From an uncultured Pelagimonas sp. (GTDB lineage Bacteria; Pseudomonadota; Alphaproteobacteria; Rhodobacterales; Rhodobacteraceae): a DNA stretch of 64,000 nt. The notes below the pieces were generated by a model, which ran no database searches, was not told the origin of the DNA, and was given only the letters and a program-made list of their open reading frames with translations. Both the position numbers and the translations under genes were made by a program. Every line of letters begins with the position of its first letter. Position 1 is the stretch's first letter. Shown here in pieces: positions 1-8,690 of the stretch. The DNA is taken from contig CANMPP010000001.1 of the NCBI GenBank assembly GCA_947499735.1, forward strand, positions 1,054,001-1,118,000, given 5' to 3'.

Positions 1-1
1 C

Positions 2-2194
2 CAAGACAATCACTTTGATGCGCGCAGCTTTATGCATGCGGCGCGACTGTGGACTGTGACGTTGGAAATTTCCGTCTTGATGGCGCAATTTCCGTCACAA
101 GAAATCGCAAAACGGTCTTATGAATTCCGGACCTTGGGATTGGGATACGCAAATATCGGTGGCCTGTTGATGACCATGGGCATCGCCTATGACAGCGAAG
201 AGGGCCGGGCCATCTGTGCCGCGATCACCTCTGTCATGACAGGCACAGCTTATGCGACGTCCGCCGAAATGGCGGGTGAAATCGGTGCATTTGATGGTTT
301 TGAGCGCAACAAAGACGATATGCTGCGCGTCATTCGCAATCACCGCTCTGCGGCTATGGGGGCAAAACAAGGCTATGAAGGCCTGTCTATGCCGCCTTTG
401 CCGTTGGATCATGCCAAATGCAAAGACGATGTCCTGTCGGAACTGGCCGTCAGTTGTTGGGATGAGGCGTTGCGTCTGGGGGAAATCCACGGGTTTCGCA
501 ATGCCCAAGTGTCCGTTATCGCCCCGACCGGGACAATTGGTTTGGTCATGGATTGCGACACAACCGGTATTGAACCCGATTTCGCGCTTGTGAAATTCAA
601 AAAGCTTGCCGGTGGTGGTTATTTCAAAATCATCAATCAATCCGTGCCCGCGGCGCTGCGAAAGCTTGGCTATTCAGAAACGGCGGTGGATGAAATCACT
701 GGTTATGCGGTCGGGTATGGAACCTTGGAAACCGCACCAGAGGTGAATCATCAAACGCTGTCGGGTCACGGTTTTGGAGCGGACGAGATCGCCAAGATCG
801 AAGCCGCTTTAGAAGGGGCCTATGATATCCGCTTTGTGTTCAATCAATGGACATTGGGCGAGGTATTTTGCAAAGATGTTTTGGGAATTCCGGATGCGGC
901 ACTGAACAATCCCGGCTTCGATCTTTTGGCCCATCTGGGCTACACAAAGACCCAAGTGGAGGCAGCGAACCTTCACGTCTGTGGGGCCATGACATTGGAA
1001 GGGGCGCCACATCTGCAAGATCAACATTTGCCAGTATTTGATTGCGCGAATGCCTGCGGCAAAACCGGCACCCGGTTCCTATCGGTAGAAGCGCATATTC
1101 GGATGATGGCTGCGGCGCAAAGTTTCATCTCGGGCGCAATTTCCAAAACCGTCAACATGCCGGGCACCGCCACGATTGAAGATTGCCAAAACGCATATGA
1201 GCTCAGCTGGGCATTGGGTGTCAAAGCCAATGCAATATACCGGGATGGGTCAAAGTTAAGCCAACCCTTGGCTGCGGCGTTGTTCGATGATGATGAAGAT
1301 CTGGAAGAAGCGTTTGAAACCGGAACGCCCATCCAAAAGGCCGAGATTGTCGCAGAAAAGATCGTCGAAAAAATTGTGGTGAAAGAAATCGCCAGCCATC
1401 AGGCCCGCGAAAAAATGCCACATCGTCGGCGGGGCTATACGCAAAAGGCCAATGTCGGGGGTCATAAGGTCTATCTGCGGACTGGCGAATATGAAACAGG
1501 CAAGCTGGGCGAGATCTTTATCGACATGCATAAGGAAGGTTCTAGCTTCCGCGCCATGATGGATAGTTTCTCGATCGCTATTTCCATCGGGTTGCAATAC
1601 GGCGTGCCGTTGGAGGAATTCGTCGATGCCTTCACCTTTACCAAATTCGAACCGGCGGGCCTGGTGCAAGGCAATGATTCCATCAAGAATGCCACATCTA
1701 TTCTGGACTATATTTTCCGTGAACTGGCGATTTCCTATCTGGATCGCACGGATCTGGCACATGTCAAACCCGAAGGGGTGGCCTTTGACGAGATCACGAA
1801 AACAGATCCGGATGTGAAATCTGGTGGAAACTTTGCGCCCATTCGTGAGGCAACCGCCAGCAAGTCGCTTGAGATGCTGAAGCAAGTGACCTCGACCGGA
1901 TATTTGCGCAAACGGGTGCCGCAGGAATTGATGGTTCTCAATGGTGGATTGTCGGCCGAGCTAAAAGGCGATGTCGGGGGTGCCGATCCAATCACAGCAT
2001 TGAATGTTTTGGTGCCTGAAACGGCCTATGGAGCAGAGGGTGAAACCACGATCACTGCGCTGAGTGATGCAGGGCGTGCGCGCATGCAGGGCTATGAAGG
2101 TGACGCGTGCGGGGAATGTGGAAACTATACGCTGGTTCGAAACGGCACTTGCTTCAAATGCAATACATGCGGTGGCACATCCGGATGTAGCTAA
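2..2194 (+). CDS. nrdJ: Adenosylcobalamin-dependent (class II) ribonucleotide reductase, C-terminal part
   Basis: Reduces ribonucleotides to deoxyribonucleotides using adenosylcobalamin, supplying dNTPs without needing oxygen. The reading frame is open from base 2, so the 5' part lies outside the window and about 730 residues are seen of a family that is usually near 1200. Seen: the RNR alpha-chain core with '[18 protein letters not shown]' followed by '[15 protein letters not shown]', and a Cys-rich tail with paired CxxC motifs ('CGECG', 'CFKCNTCGG') ending in GCS. This tail is typical of NrdJ and is thought to pass electrons to the active site. A hairpin terminator follows about 105 bp after the stop. 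Family assignment is secure; the catalytic N-terminal motifs cannot be inspected here. Confidence 0.95.
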   Translation, partial: QDNHFDARSFMHAARLWTVTLEISVLMAQFPSQEIAKRSYEFRTLGLGYANIGGLLMTMGIAYDSEEGRAICAAITSVMTGTAYATSAEMAGEIGAFDGFERNKDDMLRVIRNHRSAAMGAKQGYEGLSMPPLPLDHAKCKDDVLSELAVSCWDEALRLGEIHGFRNAQVSVIAPTGTIGLVMDCDTTGIEPDFALVKFKKLAGGGYFKIINQSVPAALRKLGYSETAVDEITGYAVGYGTLETAPEVNHQTLSGHGFGADEIAKIEAALEGAYDIRFVFNQWTLGEVFCKDVLGIPDAALNNPGFDLLAHLGYTKTQVEAANLHVCGAMTLEGAPHLQDQHLPVFDCANACGKTGTRFLSVEAHIRMMAAAQSFISGAISKTVNMPGTATIEDCQNAYELSWALGVKANAIYRDGSKLSQPLAAALFDDDEDLEEAFETGTPIQKAEIVAEKIVEKIVVKEIASHQAREKMPHRRRGYTQKANVGGHKVYLRTGEYETGKLGEIFIDMHKEGSSFRAMMDSFSIAISIGLQYGVPLEEFVDAFTFTKFEPAGLVQGNDSIKNATSILDYIFRELAISYLDRTDLAHVKPEGVAFDEITKTDPDVKSGGNFAPIREATASKSLEMLKQVTSTGYLRKRVPQELMVLNGGLSAELKGDVGGADPITALNVLVPETAYGAEGETTITALSDAGRARMQGYEGDACGECGNYTLVRNGTCFKCNTCGGTSGCS

Positions 2195-2299
2195 AAAATA
2201 CCAGATCCGAGGCCGGTGCGCTGGCCTCAGACGCGAACAAGGCCGCAGGCAAAAAACACGGGCGGTACAAAAACTGAGCCTTGTCAGCAAACCTAACGG

Positions 2300-2325
2300 C
2301 CCCGCGTCATGCGGGGTCTTTTTCT
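2300..2325 (+). terminator. Rho-independent terminator after nrdJ
   Basis: A perfect 6-bp GC stem (CCCCGC/GCGGGG) with a 5-nt loop is followed by TCTTTTTCTTT. A second, weaker hairpin (GAGGCC/GGCCTC, 2209-2228) sits between it and the stop codon. Confidence 0.85.
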
Positions 2326-2505
2326 TTCAATTAGCCGGGGAAAGGTTAACGTAAAAGGTTAATGAATCTGGATAAAAAGGCTGCTTGCCCCTTATCTTGT
2401 CACAAAACGTTTGCGGTTCCATGTCAGTAAGCTGCTGAAAAGAAAGAAACCTATGTCGATAATTTATATGGTCTAAACAAGCTGCGTAAAAGTTAGTTAA
2501 AATTA

Positions 2506-2534
2506 TTGACCTAACGCTAATGTGATTGTTAAGA
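2506..2534 (+). promoter_or_regulatory. Possible sigma70-type promoter of the VPLPA-CTERM gene
   Basis: TTGACC (2506-2511), a 17-nt spacer and TTAAGA (2529-2534) lie just upstream of the ATG at 2561. The rest of the 2326-2560 gap is AT-rich and shows no gene. Confidence 0.35.
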
Positions 2535-2560
2535 GATATATAACAATTGAGGGATGTATT

Positions 2561-3106
2561 ATGTATTTAAAATCAGTCTTGGCAGCAACTGCCTTATTTC
2601 TGGGTGCGTCGCAGGCAAACGCTGCGACATATAGTTTTTCCCAAGCCTATCCAGGCTTTGGTGTGTTTTCGGGCTATTTCGAAGCCGAAGACAATGTTGT
2701 GGTAGATAGCACCATCGCGTCTTTTGACGGAGAGCTGACGGATTTCGCCGGGACCTTCACGGATACCGATGGTTCGGTTTTGCTTAGCTTTGATCTGTCC
2801 GGAATCTTTGGTTTCGTCTACGAATTGGATGGATCCGACATCGTCGGTGACGACATCGGTGAAGGTTTGGCTATTGTGGATGCATCCAGCTCTTTGGCGT
2901 TCGTTATTGGAACCGGTCCGTTGAGTGACACCGCATGCGACGGTATCAATATTTGCGGAGTGGCATACGATGGTAGCGGCGATCCCGTTTTTGGCACTTC
3001 TGAGTTGTTTACCGTCGCGCAAGTTCCGCTGCCTGCATCCGGTTTGTTGCTTGGCGCCGGTGCTTTGGGTCTTGGCCTGATGCGTCGCAAAAAGCGTGCT
3101 GCATAA
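2561..3106 (+). CDS. Secreted VPLPA-CTERM sorting-domain protein
   Basis: Predicted exported protein of 181 residues. The N-terminus (MYLKSVLAATALFLGASQANA) is a classic signal peptide. The C-terminus carries the sorting tripartite: VPLPASG, a hydrophobic Gly/Leu/Ala helix, then a basic RRKK tail, which matches the VPLPA-CTERM signal cut by exosortases. The middle is acidic and rich in Asp, Gly, Ser and Phe, with no enzyme motif that I recognise. A GTG 39 bp upstream is in frame, but the ATG at 2561 is preceded by GAGGGA at good spacing and starts the signal peptide directly. No exosortase or polysaccharide gene is in the window, so the processing enzyme must be elsewhere. Role is probably cell surface or extracellular matrix (inference). 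Confidence 0.85.
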   Translation: MYLKSVLAATALFLGASQANAATYSFSQAYPGFGVFSGYFEAEDNVVVDSTIASFDGELTDFAGTFTDTDGSVLLSFDLSGIFGFVYELDGSDIVGDDIGEGLAIVDASSSLAFVIGTGPLSDTACDGINICGVAYDGSGDPVFGTSELFTVAQVPLPASGLLLGAGALGLGLMRRKKRAA

Positions 3107-3127
3107 GAGACGCAGTTGAGAATATTG

Positions 3128-3154
3128 AAAGCGCCCTTTTGGGGCGCTTTTTTG
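3128..3154 (+). terminator. Rho-independent terminator after the VPLPA-CTERM gene
   Basis: Stem AAAGCGCCC/GGGGCGCTTT with a TTTT loop, followed by a run of T. It lies between convergent genes and may serve the yitT-like gene as well. Confidence 0.9.
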
Positions 3155-3167
3155 TTGCCTTGTCGCG

Positions 3168-3779
3168 TTATGATTTGGCGATATAGCGGTCGTTGCGGTG
3201 GTTGATCGTCACAACAAGGTTCAAGATGACCGCTCCGAACAGGGACCAGGCAACGCCTTCCCAGTTGAAAATACTGATCGCGATTGCGAAAACACACAGG
3301 TCAACGGCCAGTAAAACATGGCCTGCCTTGATGCCGCGGGTGTTTTGCAACCAAACACCGACGATTCCAGCGCCACCCAGTGTCGTTCCATGACGGAACA
3401 ATGAAATCATGCCGACACCGGCGGTCAATCCACACATCACTGCCGCTGCGGCAGGGTGCATTGTTTCGATAGTGAAAAGAAGTGGCATGATTTCGGCTGT
3501 TACAGATAAAAGCGCGACGGCGCATAGGCTCTTAATTGCGAACCGCCATCCCATTTGCTTGACAGCAATGACGTAAAACGGAAGGTTGAAGACAAAGAAG
3601 ATCAGGCCAAAGCTGATACCGCTGAGATAGGTCGTGATCAAAGCAAGACCCGCGATTTGCCCTGTGACCAAATCGGCCGCGCGCAAAAATTGGATCGAAA
3701 GGGCGACAAGGATGACGCCGGTACAAATACCTTGGACGTCTTCCCAGGTTGTATGACGGTCTGCGGGGGGTGTTTCCAT
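3168..3779 (-). CDS. YitT family membrane protein
   Basis: Integral membrane protein of about 203 residues with five to six hydrophobic segments. It has the YitT/DUF161 layout: 'GLALITTYLSGISFGLIFFVFNLPFYVIA', then 'GAGIVGVWLQNTRGIKAGHVLLAVDL'. The family is widespread and its substrate is not established; transport is suspected. The frame can start 51 bp earlier, but the Met at 3779 gives a usual N-terminus (METPPADRH). A soluble stretch of about 15 residues precedes the first membrane segment. It is convergent with the VPLPA-CTERM gene and divergent from the DinB-like gene. Confidence 0.8.
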   Translation of the reverse strand: METPPADRHTTWEDVQGICTGVILVALSIQFLRAADLVTGQIAGLALITTYLSGISFGLIFFVFNLPFYVIAVKQMGWRFAIKSLCAVALLSVTAEIMPLLFTIETMHPAAAAVMCGLTAGVGMISLFRHGTTLGGAGIVGVWLQNTRGIKAGHVLLAVDLCVFAIAISIFNWEGVAWSLFGAVILNLVVTINHRNDRYIAKS

Positions 3780-3874
3780 GAATAGCATAATTGCGTTTTG
3801 AAACGTAGTGCTATGACGGGTCAACCCCAATCCTAAGCCACCTTCAAAAAACTATATTCTAGAGAGGAAAGTCG

Positions 3875-4375
3875 ATGATCGACGCACAGTATTGCCAGCT
3901 GATGGCGCGCTATAACGCGTGGCAAAATGATCAGCTCTTGGGGGTTCTGGATGAAATGAGCGATGAACAGATTCGGCACAATCGGGGCGCGTTTTTTGGA
4001 TCTATTTTTGAAACGCTGAATCATCTGCTTTGGGGAGATACAATGTGGTTGTCTCGTTTTGGGTTTTGTCCACCCGCAGACGTCCCGGGCAGCGAAAGCG
4101 TACGCTACTGCCCGGATTACCCTGCCTATAAATCCGTTCGGCTTGCTATGGATCAACAGATTTTAGACTGGTCACTGGCTGTGAGCGATCAGCAGATTAA
4201 AGGCATGTTGGAATGGCATTCCGTGATGTCCGGGACAAATTTGCAAGCACCTATGTGGGAATGCATTGTCCATCTTTTTAACCACCAAACCCATCATCGG
4301 GGGCAGGTACATGCCATGCTGACCCAGACGGGTGTCAAAGGGCCCGTCACAGATATTCCCTTTCTTCCAAAGTGA
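3875..4375 (+). CDS. DinB family protein
   Basis: DinB-like four-helix-bundle protein of 166 residues; the fold usually carries a divalent metal bound by three His. Seen: an N-terminal helix with 'ARYNAWQNDQLL', a central 'ETLNHLLWGDTMWLSRF', and a C-terminal 'HLFNHQTHHRGQVHAML'. These give the expected His triad (one in NHLLWGD, two in the HQTHHRGQ block). Relatives include thiol transferases and damage-inducible proteins of unknown activity, so no reaction can be given. A strong GAGAGGA ribosome site precedes the ATG. Monocistronic, and convergent with the CoA-transferase gene. Confidence 0.85.
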   Translation: MIDAQYCQLMARYNAWQNDQLLGVLDEMSDEQIRHNRGAFFGSIFETLNHLLWGDTMWLSRFGFCPPADVPGSESVRYCPDYPAYKSVRLAMDQQILDWSLAVSDQQIKGMLEWHSVMSGTNLQAPMWECIVHLFNHQTHHRGQVHAMLTQTGVKGPVTDIPFLPK

Positions 4376-4394
4376 TCAAACACCATCAGACGCC

Positions 4395-5717
4395 TTACGC
4401 CCAAACTGCAGGATCCATGCGCAGTGGACCTGCCTGGTAGGGATAGTTGGGACCAGATGCGTCGATCTCAAAGGGAAATTTGATGCGATGTGCCGGTCCC
4501 CAAACGGTGGCTTCGGGCAGGTAATATCTGTCTTCAGCGATAATGTCACCGGCCATTTCATGATGCGACCCACCGGAGGTCAGTAAATGTCCCACGCGTG
4601 CCAATGAAACCTGCGCGCTCATGATCTTGCCACGATCACGACGCAATCTGATCGCATGTGCCGCAGCGGCGGCGATGATATATCCAGTCGCATGATCAAG
4701 GGCCTGAACGGGCAGGGGATTGGGGCGATTGCCACCGGCGCGCTGCATACCTTCATGGGCAATCCCGCAGCTCATTTGAACCAAACTGTCAAAACCGCGT
4801 CTGTTCGCCCAAGGTCCGGTCCAGCCATAGGCGTTCAATGAAATATCCATGAGGTAAGGATTCAGGGCCAATCGTTCCTCAGGGCCGTAGCCCAACCGGA
4901 CCAAAGCATCAGGGCGATAGCCATGGATCAGCATATCCGCACGACGCAAAAGATGTTCGAAGACAGACCGATCTTTGGCAGCCTTTAGATCCAAAGCAGC
5001 TCGGCGTTTTCCGATGGAGATGTCTGGCACCAGACCTGGTTCCTCCCAATCGGGTGGATCAATGCGCAGGACCTCTGCCCCAAAGCCGGCCAAGCAACGT
5101 GTGGCGACCGGACCTGCCAAAACCCGCGTAAGGTCCAGAATTCGCAGGCCCTTCAGATCGATTTTTGGTGCATCTATTTCTGAACTCTGCCATGAAATCA
5201 GCGGTTCTTGTGCAACCGCCTGTCCCTGTGGATGCGCGCGCCAATCGGACATGGATCGCATAGACGCAGCCGCACCCCGTGCTGTGACGATGGCCTGTTC
5301 TAACGTGTCTTTTTCCCATGTCTTTACAGCTGATGAAACGGCGGATTTGGTTGGCGGGCATTTCAAGAGATTTAAAGCGGCGGCGCGATGGTGCGGGGCA
5401 TTCGTATGCAGGCGGATCCATCCGTCGCAGGTTTGATATACGCCAGCCAGATCGTCCCATGCAGATGGAATGCGCCATCCGTTCGGGCGAAGCGTCATAT
5501 CAAACCAAAGCTGCGACAGTCGCTTATCCAAGGTGACAGAGCTGGCCCCGGTTGCTGCAGCAATTTCCAATGCCGCCAGTTTGATCGAACCAATCGCCAA
5601 GTCATCAACGGCAAAACACGACGGCAGACGGCCCGCGCCGATTTCCTTTACGGCAATGTCTGGTGCAAGACCTGCAAAGAGGGCATGCGCCATTTGTGGA
5701 AATAGGGGCTGGGTCAT
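4395..5717 (-). CDS. CaiB/BaiF family (class III) CoA-transferase, two-part form
   Basis: Predicted acyl-CoA transferase of 440 residues. Residues from about 185 onward hold a normal CaiB N-terminal region ('LKGLRILDLTRVLAGPVATRCLAGFGAEVLRID', then 'RRGFDSLVQMSCGIA' with the Asp at the catalytic position). Residues 1-180 resemble the later part of a CaiB domain ('CDGWIRLHTNAPHHRAAALNLL', 'HPQGQAVAQEPLI'), so the order looks shifted relative to CaiB; this two-part form occurs in a proteobacterial subfamily. Start chosen at the ATG preceded by GGAG; the open frame runs a further 250 bp upstream into the divergent citrate-synthase gene. Substrate unknown. The divergent neighbour handles acyl-CoA condensation, which suggests shared use. 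Confidence 0.8.
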   Translation of the reverse strand: MTQPLFPQMAHALFAGLAPDIAVKEIGAGRLPSCFAVDDLAIGSIKLAALEIAAATGASSVTLDKRLSQLWFDMTLRPNGWRIPSAWDDLAGVYQTCDGWIRLHTNAPHHRAAALNLLKCPPTKSAVSSAVKTWEKDTLEQAIVTARGAAASMRSMSDWRAHPQGQAVAQEPLISWQSSEIDAPKIDLKGLRILDLTRVLAGPVATRCLAGFGAEVLRIDPPDWEEPGLVPDISIGKRRAALDLKAAKDRSVFEHLLRRADMLIHGYRPDALVRLGYGPEERLALNPYLMDISLNAYGWTGPWANRRGFDSLVQMSCGIAHEGMQRAGGNRPNPLPVQALDHATGYIIAAAAAHAIRLRRDRGKIMSAQVSLARVGHLLTSGGSHHEMAGDIIAEDRYYLPEATVWGPAHRIKFPFEIDASGPNYPYQAGPLRMDPAVWA

Positions 5718-5792
5718 TGGATATCTCCATCTTGAGGCCCGCACAGCATGACCCGCATTGACGATCAGGCAATCTTGATAAAGATAATCAAC

Positions 5793-6962
5793 ATGAAAAA
5801 TTTGGATTGGATGGATCGCGCAAGTGCCTGTTCTCGTCTCGGGATACGGCCACAAACGCTCTACGCTTATGTCAGTCGGGGATTGATCCGTGCGCAGGCC
5901 GATCCTGTGGATCGCCGTCGCAGCCTTTATTCGGCGGGGGATGTTGATGCATTGGCTGCTCAACACAAACGCCCGCGCGCCCGTGCAAAAGTGGCAGAAG
6001 GGGCGATGCGATGGGGGGATCCGGTTCTAAAAACCAAGATCTCTCATGTGGCTGATGGGTGTCTTTGGTTCGGTGCGAAAAGAGCGGATACCTGCGCGAC
6101 TGAAATGACGCTAGAGCAGGTTGCTGCGCATCATTGCGATGTTCCCAGATTTGACACCAATCCCCGGTCGCCGCGGGTTGGGCAGGGCGGTCTATCAGCA
6201 GCCCTTGCTTATTTGGCGCAAGAGGCCAGCACCGTAGCCCAAACATCTGATTCAAACCGCATGGCTCTGGCAGATGAAGGTGCGCGGTTGTTGTCTGGGA
6301 TATGTGATCAATGGCTGGCAAAAGAGCACAAGGGGGCCATACATGAACGCCTTGCGACGCATTGGGATGTCCGTGATCCAGATCTGATCAGGCGGGCATT
6401 GGTGCTGCTGTCAGATCATGAATTGAACCCGTCCAGTTTTGCCGTAAGGGTCTGTGCCTCAACCGGGGCCAGCTTGGCGGCTTCTTTATTGTCGGGACTG
6501 GCAACATTAACGGGACCGCGTCATGGCGGTGTCTATGAATTGGCGTCTGGCGTACTAGATGCAGCGCGCGCGGGAACAAAGACGCTGGATCGTTACCTGA
6601 TCAAACATGCCATCGACGATCCATATACCTGCGGATATGGCCATCCTTTATACCCCAAAGGTGATCCGCGAGCGGTCCATATCCTGTCAAACATCGCCAA
6701 GAGCACAGCCTATAGCGCCGATTTTGAGGCGTTGAACCATGTTGCAGATCACTTTGGGGCGCCTCCTAATATTGATGCAGCTCTGGCAATGATGACGCAT
6801 CTATTGAATTTGCCCAAAGATGCAGGTTTTGTTCTGTTTGCATTGGGTCGCATGGCAGGATGGATTGCGCATGCAATTGAACAAAGGGAAAACCCATTTT
6901 TGATCAGGCCGCGTGCAGACTATATCGGCGCATTGCCCGTTTCTGTGCAGAAACGCTCATAG
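5793..6962 (+). CDS. Citrate synthase-like protein with N-terminal MerR-type HTH
   Basis: Fusion protein of about 389 residues. The N-terminal 60 residues form a winged-helix, MerR-like unit ('SACSRLGIRPQTLYAYVSRGLIRAQADPVDRRRSLYSAGDVDAL'). The rest is citrate-synthase-like: 'SSFAVRVCASTGASLAASLLSGLATLTGPRHGGV' contains the substrate His region, and 'GYGHPLYPKGDPRA' matches the second conserved His loop. Family enzymes condense acyl-CoA with an oxo-acid. The HTH may bind DNA or only help assembly; this is unknown. The frame opens at 5748, but starting there leaves 30 bp to the divergent CoA-transferase, so the Met at 5793 is preferred with moderate confidence. Monocistronic. Confidence 0.85.
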   Translation: MKNLDWMDRASACSRLGIRPQTLYAYVSRGLIRAQADPVDRRRSLYSAGDVDALAAQHKRPRARAKVAEGAMRWGDPVLKTKISHVADGCLWFGAKRADTCATEMTLEQVAAHHCDVPRFDTNPRSPRVGQGGLSAALAYLAQEASTVAQTSDSNRMALADEGARLLSGICDQWLAKEHKGAIHERLATHWDVRDPDLIRRALVLLSDHELNPSSFAVRVCASTGASLAASLLSGLATLTGPRHGGVYELASGVLDAARAGTKTLDRYLIKHAIDDPYTCGYGHPLYPKGDPRAVHILSNIAKSTAYSADFEALNHVADHFGAPPNIDAALAMMTHLLNLPKDAGFVLFALGRMAGWIAHAIEQRENPFLIRPRADYIGALPVSVQKRS

Positions 6963-7040
6963 CTGTCAAAGGTTCTTGCCTGCGCAGCCTTTCGACAGTA
7001 AGCGGAAAGACGGTAAATGCATAAGCGAAGGTCAGGTCAT

Positions 7041-7481
7041 ATGCCCACGGCAGCCAAGCTGGTAGCAAGTGTCTGTATGGCGCTTTTGACCTTAGTGATA
7101 TCCCACATCATTATTGGTCTTATGCCGCCAGAAACCCAATTTGGCCATTTCATTTTGCGCAACGTTGGGATCGGTCTCAGCGTTGGTTGGATGTATATTG
7201 GCGCGCGCGCCGGGCGTGGTTGGAATAGTGCGATCACCAATGGGGTGACCGGGATCTTTCTATTGGTGGCGTGGGGGCTATTGATCTATGCGTGCATGGA
7301 AATGTTCAAACGCTCAATGCTGCGTCATTACGCATCCATTGAAGACGCTATCGGCGGCATTGGGAAAATCGTGATAGAATATGGCGTCGTTTTACTGAAT
7401 ATTCAGCTGATTTTGGTTCTGTTATGCGGCGGCTGCATCACAGCCTGTGCCGCTGAATATGCTGCGAAAAAGTGGAGATAA
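7041..7481 (+). CDS. trgA: TrgA family membrane protein (tellurite resistance locus)
   Basis: Small integral membrane protein of 146 residues with four hydrophobic segments, starting MPTAAKLVASVCMALL as in TrgA proteins. In Rhodobacter sphaeroides, trgA, trgB and cysK together raise tellurite resistance; how TrgA acts is not known. The same order is present here. The frame can begin at 7017, but GAAGG is 9 nt before the ATG at 7041 and this matches the family N-terminus. Its stop codon overlaps the GTG start of trgB, so the two are translationally coupled. Confidence 0.8.
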   Translation: MPTAAKLVASVCMALLTLVISHIIIGLMPPETQFGHFILRNVGIGLSVGWMYIGARAGRGWNSAITNGVTGIFLLVAWGLLIYACMEMFKRSMLRHYASIEDAIGGIGKIVIEYGVVLLNIQLILVLLCGGCITACAAEYAAKKWR

Positions 7482-8620
7482 AACTGACTAGATCCTTTCT
7501 TTATGGTGTGTTCTTACACAGACCATTGCTGCATGCCGTACTTGGCAACCCAGCTGAGATCTCCGAAATCACTGTTCCTGCTTTGAAGGTCGTGCCGTCA
7601 GCGCAAGACCCGCAAGACATGCCGTGTCTTATGTCAGATCCAACTGAAACGCTGAACGGGCTGATCGTCGAGGGGCTGACGTCAGATCAGCTTGAAAGGC
7701 TTAGATTGTTCGCGACCTGTATGGGCGCAGATCAAGACCACTGGGTTGATGTGCCATGCAATGACCAAAATGGTCAGACACTGGCCTTTGGCGGTACAGG
7801 TTTCGTGACCAGTGAACGCAGCGACAATTGGTCGTTCGAAACCTGGCAAAAAGACTGGGCAGAACTACAGACTTTGTTCGCGCATGAGATCTTTGGCCGC
7901 TTGGAACGCGGGCAAGACCGACATGAAATTATGCGCCTTGCTCCGTTCATTCAGTCACGCGCATGGGCAGCGGTTTTGGCAAAAGATGTCGCGCCAACAA
8001 CCTTGCGCAGCTCCATGGCCGCAGGCCCAGACACAGAATGGGATCAGGACCTGCCAGGGTATGACGGGTTCTTTCAAATGAAGGCGTTCGAAATGCGTCG
8101 GCGTAGTTTTGACGGCACCATGTCACAGCCCATGCAGCGTGCGGGATTTGTCGCCTATGATGCCGCGCTTGTCTTGCCCTATGATCCGGTGAACGATCTT
8201 GTGATGTTGGTCGAACAAATGCGTTTTGGACCAATGCTAAGGGGCGATAAGCACCCTTGGGTGTTTGAACCGGCCGCAGGATTGGTTGATGCCGCAGAAG
8301 ATCCCGCAGAAACGGCCAAACGCGAGGCGATGGAGGAAACGGGGTTAGACATCAAAGAGGTCGAATTTATGACCCGTGTCTATCCATCACCGGGCTATTC
8401 ATCAGAATTCTTCCACTGTTATCTCGCGACTGCGGATTTGGCGGGCTGGACATCCGGCGTGTCGGGCCTGTCTTCTGAATCTGAAGATATCAAAAGCCAT
8501 GTGATTACATTGGATGACGCGCTGGCGCTATGCGACAGCGGTGAAATCAATGCTGCGCCTTTGGTGATGATGCTTCACTGGGTTCTGCGCCATCGTGACC
8601 GTCTTCGTCGGGCTGCGTGA
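7472..8620 (+). CDS. trgB: TrgB: Nudix hydrolase with long N-terminal domain
   Basis: Nudix hydrolase of 382 residues, the usual TrgB size. The Nudix box is perfect at residues about 270-292 (G-x5-E-x7-REAMEETGL). Surrounding sequence ('PYDPVNDLVMLVEQMRFGPML', 'VFEPAAGLVDAAED') resembles ADP-ribose and nucleoside-diphosphate-sugar pyrophosphatases. The first 150 residues form a separate domain with a gamma-glutamylcyclotransferase-like start ('FLYGVFLHRPLLHAVLG'). The likely activity is hydrolysis of a nucleoside diphosphate derivative; its link with tellurite is genetic only. A GTG start at 7472 overlaps trgA by 10 bp; a slightly later start is possible. Confidence 0.85.
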   Translation: MEIKLTRSFLYGVFLHRPLLHAVLGNPAEISEITVPALKVVPSAQDPQDMPCLMSDPTETLNGLIVEGLTSDQLERLRLFATCMGADQDHWVDVPCNDQNGQTLAFGGTGFVTSERSDNWSFETWQKDWAELQTLFAHEIFGRLERGQDRHEIMRLAPFIQSRAWAAVLAKDVAPTTLRSSMAAGPDTEWDQDLPGYDGFFQMKAFEMRRRSFDGTMSQPMQRAGFVAYDAALVLPYDPVNDLVMLVEQMRFGPMLRGDKHPWVFEPAAGLVDAAEDPAETAKREAMEETGLDIKEVEFMTRVYPSPGYSSEFFHCYLATADLAGWTSGVSGLSSESEDIKSHVITLDDALALCDSGEINAAPLVMMLHWVLRHRDRLRRAA

Positions 8621-8690
8621 TTTCAAGGTTGAGTTCACCTGAAGCCTTGCCTATTGCTGTGGTCTGACCTGTGATCATTAAGAGGGCATT

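Noticed and set aside
1256-1885. 209-codon minus-strand ORF within nrdJ
   Set aside because: Lies wholly inside the conserved nrdJ frame; no ribosome site or recognisable domain.
2340-2365. CtrA-like TTAA...TTAA pair
   Set aside because: The spacing is 9 nt where the CtrA motif needs 7, so it does not fit.
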